Part shown: one piece after another, positions 7,001-9,154 of the stretch
How positions within the stretch are numbered: position 1 is the first letter of the stretch
Layout of the letters: every line of letters starts with the position of its first letter
Source: Mollicutes bacterium
GTDB taxonomy: Bacteria > Bacillota_I > Bacilli_A > RF39 > UBA660
Reading direction: 5' to 3'
Assembly: GCA_012513875.1 (NCBI GenBank)
Contig: JAAZBI010000061.1
Coordinates: forward strand, 1-9,154
DNA: 9,154 nucleotides
Translations under genes and position numbers: made by a program
The notes under the pieces: generated by a model
What the model saw: only the letters and a program-made list of their open reading frames with translations
Databases searched by the model: none
What the model was told of the DNA's origin: nothing

Positions 7001-8526
7001 CAGAAATAATATATAATGCTTCAGCCCCAGTAACAAATTACTTTAATACAGAATATTATTTACATCCCACACATAATGCATCAAATTTAGTAACGACATG
7101 TCGATTAGAAAGAACAAATGCAATAATAACAAACATCAATCAAATCCCCTTAGGAAGAGAAAGAGTGAGTTGTATATTGTCATATACAAATGAATATGGA
7201 ACAACAAGTAGTGAACCAGCATCGACAATTTTCTACCACAGATTAATCATATCAGCAAGCCCTGCAGAAAAAGTAATAGATTATGGAACAAATCAATTAA
7301 TTAGAAATGATTTTCAAAATTCATACTTTCCAACCAATACACCACCAGCAGGATTTACAACAGTGTGTAGAAGAGCTAAAGACAGTGCAGCAATAAGTAA
7401 TACAAATCAATTACCATTAGGGATTGATAAAGTACAATGTAAGTTATCATTTACCAATGAATATGGAACAACAAATGGTTATAATGAAGCAGAATTTACA
7501 TACAAACATCAATTGTATTTAAGTCCAAAAGAACTTCAATTTTCAATTAATTATGGACAAGATTCATTGATAAGTAGTTATTATAATTACAATCCAGAAT
7601 TAACTGGTTCAGATATAGTATGCAAACTTGGAGAAACAGTTATAACAAATACAAATCAATTAACAACATATGGTGGAAACCAAGTAACGTGTAATAGAAC
7701 ATATACAAATGAATATGGAAGTCATTCGGGACCAAATTCATCAATTTTATTTACTCATTATCCACCAACTATAGCAGGAGGCACAACGCAAACAGTTAGA
7801 AATACATTAAACAAATCGATATTAGATTATTATGTAATAGATAACAAAGGATATCCAAACTTTACATATACATGTCGAAGAGCGAGAGATAATGCAGTAG
7901 TAAGTAATATCAATCAATTACCAATAGGAATAAATACAGTAGCATGTACAATATCAGATGAAAATGTATCAGATTATAGTACGGCTCATACAGAATTCAA
8001 ACATTGGTATTATCCAGCAAATACAACGTATCGTTGTCCAAATGGATATGCAGTATCATGGGATGATCCAGATGGAACAGGAGAACCAGTCTGTAGAGCA
8101 ATAAGAGGAAGTACTGCTGACTATCAAACAGAGGAGCTTGTTTCTGGTTGGCAATATGGTGGAGACCGCAGTAGTGTTCTCAATCCAGAAGTCTTTTCTA
8201 ATAACGGATGTTATAAAATAGGCGAATATTCTCAATTTTCAGCAGATATAGAAGCATTTAACTTAAACCCTACCAATATTAATGGTTGGAATGATCAAAC
8301 TGATGGAGGAACTATTTGGGAACCAGCAGGAGATGAATCTTGGGCCGATGCTCCAAGTTGTTTTGATACTTATGGCTCATTTAACTTTCGACCAGTTCTT
8401 GTTCACTCGTTTGCACGAGGACCAGATCCAACGACATCAGGAGGAACATGTAATAATTCTGGAACCAACGACAGTGGGACAACAATAAGTCCAACATTAA
8501 GTGGTGGAAAATGTCAATTTAATTAA
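3970..8526 (+). CDS. Giant prepilin-leader surface protein with GLUG blocks and HYR-like repeats
   Basis: This 1518-residue mosaic protein is probably a surface or pilus-associated adhesin; the role is inferred. AAGGAG at 3958-3963, six bases before the ATG, sets the start. Residues 1-34 form a type IV prepilin leader and helix. A head with four Cys (115, 132, 148, 172) follows. Three GLUG-type repeat blocks come next: motifs beginning near 278, 306, 341; near 516, 542, 579, 607; and near 793, 820, 853, 883. Blocks two and three are each introduced by a GGDN-x-S/T-x-GYYFDY hinge (402, 680), and the same hinge recurs at 967. Four HYR/Ig-like repeats fill about 1001-1345. A Trp/Cys-rich domain with six Cys runs from about 1346 to the end. 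Eighteen of the 19 Cys lie outside the GLUG blocks, which suggests disulfides in an exported protein. No LPXTG, C-terminal membrane helix or dockerin end is visible. It sits alone between its own promoter and terminator. GLUG domains occur in many bacterial adhesins and in IgA-peptidase-like proteins, but no protease motif was seen. Confidence 0.85.
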   Translation: MKRNKGFTILELIAIILVIALVLAISIPTVIGIIESTRRKAFGESAKLLVNSAVNLGADENRIDLSEITASNIKEKLGVKNTNYSYVEMTKENETNAVLLSLLIGKGQWDGLKACGTYRDMIVIDLNNQESCPSDQYTPSVEITGKFCGWEELNEGFTLEAILEAYNNHDTCYVTSVDDLVGISKLVNQESRTFENKTLLMVNNIDISNSNNYYADDSIYFGDINNDGVIETLFQEMTTGKGFRPIGTSINSFQGTLDGNLKTISNLYIKRPTESRVGLFGQLGTHSIVKGITILNADMTGIGLVGIISGINHGKITDSIVQGKINSDLLEAQIDNPEVIGIVSGNNVGVIDGVLALESELPENITWLSGGSIGPSNGLSENFLNIDVESIPNDINFYEYGLDTWIGGDNNSDGYYFDYNSSGTMVLRKVSDNPMDFILSGNGTTESPYLINNATDWKIATLRPNSGYVFKLTNDIDFTTNKFYQLGSYYIPFNGVLEGNTKTLSNINVDGYYYSGIIGYNNGTIKGLNINSSNVTGLQYVGSLTGYNNSGNIFDAIINCNVTGIVPKNNSGIYYTYIGGVSGYSNYGNIINVIMKGNIRGTQYYTGAIAGYSNNSGIKALYTQGVFTGGTYYNDIIGGGTTNTGSKRYVSSAVTGYSFSFNSKYTASLEDNINTYESVLDTWVGGDNDSSGYYFDYDNNNQIVMRSVQEYPMNFNLSGGGTESNPYLINNYDDWKIATLRPNAGYHFKLTADIDFNDKNFYALGSEQNPFNGTFNGDAYFLKNIVNKSIKYGGIFGYNLGTINAINITNLNQNSEFYSGGIAGYNQGKINEINLQGNINSLITHYNSNPGAGGIVGENYNSNQATIKNVLVNANISGRPYVGGLVGLDSSGIVHGIMEAGSVLERYNNLSGRTIGRTNKPYDNQYITASSSGVTKTGSGSSVAIIDGTVFNVSNYNNLTSYDTYNLDTRIGGDNDTSGYYFDYNNTQSDIIVKSLEREPILNIYANNAETEIIYNASAPVTNYFNTEYYLHPTHNASNLVTTCRLERTNAIITNINQIPLGRERVSCILSYTNEYGTTSSEPASTIFYHRLIISASPAEKVIDYGTNQLIRNDFQNSYFPTNTPPAGFTTVCRRAKDSAAISNTNQLPLGIDKVQCKLSFTNEYGTTNGYNEAEFTYKHQLYLSPKELQFSINYGQDSLISSYYNYNPELTGSDIVCKLGETVITNTNQLTTYGGNQVTCNRTYTNEYGSHSGPNSSILFTHYPPTIAGGTTQTVRNTLNKSILDYYVIDNKGYPNFTYTCRRARDNAVVSNINQLPIGINTVACTISDENVSDYSTAHTEFKHWYYPANTTYRCPNGYAVSWDDPDGTGEPVCRAIRGSTADYQTEELVSGWQYGGDRSSVLNPEVFSNNGCYKIGEYSQFSADIEAFNLNPTNINGWNDQTDGGTIWEPAGDESWADAPSCFDTYGSFNFRPVLVHSFARGPDPTTSGGTCNNSGTNDSGTTISPTLSGGKCQFN
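4777..5052 (+). repeat. GLUG repeat block 1 (divergent, three motifs)
   Basis: Residues 278, 306 and 341 begin three successive GLUG-like units of the pattern G-hydrophobic-x-G-x-x-x-G-x-I. Upstream, FRPIGT and FQGTLDGNLKTISNLYI (about 247-269) match the usual lead-in strand pattern FNGTFDGNGYTISNL. This block is more divergent than the two that follow and lacks the NPYLINN-type entry sequence. Confidence 0.75.
5173..6867 (+). repeat. Two tandem roughly 280-residue GLUG modules
   Basis: The first copy starts at residue 402 (base 5173) and the second at 680 (base 6007), offsets of 834 and 861 bases to the next hinge. Each copy has the same order: an LDTW-[IV]-GGDN hinge with GYYFDY, a PM-F-LSG segment, PYLINN, DWKIATLRPN-x-GY, an FKLT-x-DIDF strand, an NPFNG-type lead-in, then four GLUG motifs. 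A 31-base identical run (5334-5364 and 6168-6198) encodes part of DWKIATLRPN. The order and DNA identity show an internal duplication, with later divergence in the GLUG parts. Confidence 0.85.
6970..8004 (+). repeat. Four tandem HYR/Ig-like repeats with paired cysteines
   Basis: Units lie at about 6970-7239, 7240-7509, 7510-7758 and 7759-8004 (90, 90, 83 and 82 residues). Each has a first Cys, an N-x-NQ-[IL] turn, usually PLG or PIG, a V-x-C strand with the second Cys, and ends in a [YF]-x-H or FYH triplet. The first three also have TNEYG. Cys pairs are 1044/1068, 1133/1157, 1218/1241 and 1302/1326. The turn followed by V-x-C-x-x-[ST] resembles the G-x-x-x-V-x-C-x-A-x-D core of HYR (hyalin repeat) domains, an Ig-like fold. 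This assignment rests on pattern only. Unit 3 has TTYGG in place of PLG, and unit 4 has lost TNEYG. Confidence 0.65.
8005..8523 (+). other. C-terminal Trp/Cys-rich domain of higher GC, unknown function
   Basis: Residues 1346-1518 contain six Cys (1356, 1375, 1414, 1464, 1494, 1515) and seven Trp, then a Gly/Ser/Thr-rich tail between the last two Cys. The first segment, YRCPNGY to PVCRA, looks like a small Cys-bridged loop. A hand count gives about 43% G+C over 8281-8460, against about 20% in a GLUG stretch (5401-5460). I do not recognise a family. It could be a pilin-like tip or binding domain, or an acquired module. Confidence 0.5.
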
Positions 8527-8529
8527 CAT

Positions 8530-8561
8530 AAAAAAAGAAATAGATTCTATTTCTTTTTTTT
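8530..8561 (+). terminator. Intrinsic terminator after the GLUG prepilin-like gene
   Basis: Bases 8530-8543 pair with 8547-8560 as a 14-bp stem with a three-base loop. The right arm ends in a run of T, so the stem base and the U tract overlap. The left arm begins four bases after the TAA stop. The A tract on the left also gives a U tract on the other strand, so it could act in both directions. Confidence 0.8.
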
Positions 8562-8565
8562 AATA

Positions 8566-8574
8566 TGATATAAT
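8566..8574 (+). promoter_or_regulatory. Possible extended -10 promoter, upstream of the main one
   Basis: TGA-TATAAT has a perfect -10 hexamer (8569-8574) with a TGn extension, but no good -35 lies at the right distance because that place is the terminator arm. It may act as a second, weaker start for the lipoprotein gene or be a chance match in AT-rich DNA. Confidence 0.3.
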
Positions 8575-8585
8575 AAGAATATAAA

Positions 8586-8613
8586 TTGACAAATAAAAGA
8601 AAAGATATATAAT
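8586..8613 (+). promoter_or_regulatory. Consensus sigma-A promoter of the lipoprotein gene
   Basis: A perfect TTGACA (8586-8591) and a perfect TATAAT (8608-8613) are separated by 16 bases. The start would be near 8620, leaving a leader of about 30 bases that is almost all A before the RBS. It lies just downstream of the previous gene's terminator, so the gene is an independent unit with a strong basal promoter. Confidence 0.75.
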
Positions 8614-8649
8614 AAACAAAAACAAAAAAATTAAAAAGGTGGGTAAAAA

Positions 8650-9154
8650 ATGAAAAAAGTAATATCAAGAAAAGAAGCTTTAAAGAATTTAAAATTGTTG
8701 ATGACCGGATTGTTAACAGGAGTAATCTTTTTAACAAGTTGTAAATTGGATCAAAAGATTACAACGGATAGTAGTAGTTATAATAGTGGTAATCCAGGAA
8801 CAACTATCACAGATATAAGCGGAGAAACAATTATTGTAGATCCAACAACAATGACAGATGTAAATGGATCTGTTATTTCAACAAATCCAACAGAAACAAC
8901 AGTTGTTGAAGATTTAAGAGCTGATTATGTTTTTGATTTAAAGAACTTTGATACTGTAATAACTAGAATAGGAGAGCAATATTCCATAGAAGATTGTGTT
9001 TTCTTAGAAGATGGTAAAGTATTAATAACAACAGACTATGGAACAGATACAGGAATAGTAAGTTATTTAGATAATTTAGAATTATATAATACAGATGTAG
9101 ATGCTAGTATCGAATATAAAGATGACGAAAGTTTTAAGAGTTCAGGTTATTACA
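8650..9154 (+). CDS. Predicted lipoprotein of unknown function (3' end outside window)
   Basis: The frame is open from the ATG at 8650 to the window end, giving 168 codons with no stop. The start is supported by AAGGTGGG (8636-8643), close to the Shine-Dalgarno consensus, six bases upstream, and by the consensus promoter at 8586-8613. Residues 2-15 are Lys/Arg-containing, followed by a hydrophobic segment (about 16-29) and a lipobox L28-T-S-C31. Signal peptidase II processing and lipid attachment at Cys31 are therefore expected, anchoring it on the outer face of the membrane. Residues 38-86 form a Ser/Thr/Asn/Pro-rich linker with no obvious fold. From about residue 89 (DLRADYVFDLKNF) an acidic, beta-rich-looking domain begins and is cut off. 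I do not recognise its family. Its position after the surface protein suggests an envelope role. Confidence 0.85.
   Translation, partial: MKKVISRKEALKNLKLLMTGLLTGVIFLTSCKLDQKITTDSSSYNSGNPGTTITDISGETIIVDPTTMTDVNGSVISTNPTETTVVEDLRADYVFDLKNFDTVITRIGEQYSIEDCVFLEDGKVLITTDYGTDTGIVSYLDNLELYNTDVDASIEYKDDESFKSSGYY

Noticed and set aside
4777..8004. CRISPR array or mobile element suggested by repeated DNA
   Set aside because: The repeats are in-frame, long (roughly 250-860 bases) and encode protein modules. There are no short direct repeats with unique spacers, no inverted terminal repeats and no transposase.
8282..8488. 68-codon forward frame inside the 3' end of the large gene
   Set aside because: It is a different frame of the higher-GC Trp-rich domain, where stops are fewer. 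There is no plausible Shine-Dalgarno and the main frame continues to a stop followed by a terminator.
8449..8526. Sortase or other C-terminal wall-anchoring signal in the large protein
   Set aside because: The last residues are a Gly/Ser/Thr-rich tail ending in GGKCQFN, with no LPXTG-like motif, hydrophobic segment or positive tail.
8519..8737. 72-codon reverse-strand hydrophobic frame
   Set aside because: It crosses a terminator, a consensus forward promoter and the lipoprotein signal peptide. Its Phe/Leu/Ile run is just the complement of an A-rich leader.

Overview
The window is strongly AT-rich and reads as a chromosomal segment of a low-GC Gram-positive-type bacterium. All recognisable proteins use TGG for tryptophan. 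The frames close with TGA, TAA, TAG and TAA at family-typical positions, so the standard bacterial code (table 11) fits and Mycoplasma code 4 is not supported. A housekeeping tRNA-amidation operon next to a giant GLUG-repeat surface protein with a prepilin leader suggests an uncultured, host-associated Bacilli or Mycoplasmatota relative (RF39-like). That placement is inference from style only, not a database result.

Region 1 (1-3928) is a tightly packed operon: the 3' half of gatA, complete gatB and complete aspS. gatA and gatB overlap by ATGA, gatB and aspS by TAATG. Together with an upstream gatC, which is outside the window, these encode the GatCAB amidotransferase and the aspartyl-tRNA synthetase that can supply its misacylated substrate. 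AspRS has a His in the anticodon-binding loop (His36, RDHGG) that is associated with non-discriminating enzymes. The cell may therefore make Asn-tRNA(Asn) by the indirect route. A 12-bp perfect hairpin with a GAGA loop and a T tract ends the operon and starts inside the last codons of aspS.

Region 2 (3918-8561) is one transcription unit with its own promoter, RBS and terminator. It encodes a 1518-residue protein that appears to be a mosaic. In order it has a textbook type IV prepilin leader (cleavage G6/F7, mature E5 and P22), a Cys-paired head, three blocks of GLUG-type beta repeats (about 11 motifs), four Ig/HYR-like repeats each with two Cys 23-24 residues apart, and a Trp/Cys-rich C-terminal domain of clearly higher GC. 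It has no LPXTG or C-terminal membrane segment. The most plausible reading is a cell-surface or pilus-associated adhesin held by its N-terminal prepilin helix. This is the least ordinary object in the window.

Region 3 (8562-9154) has a promoter with perfect -35 and -10 hexamers. It drives the 5' end of a predicted lipoprotein (lipobox LTSC, Cys31) that runs off the window end. It is the second consecutive envelope or surface protein gene, so the right half looks like a small surface-protein locus next to a housekeeping operon. There is no sign of CRISPR arrays, RNA genes, insertion sequences or attachment sites.
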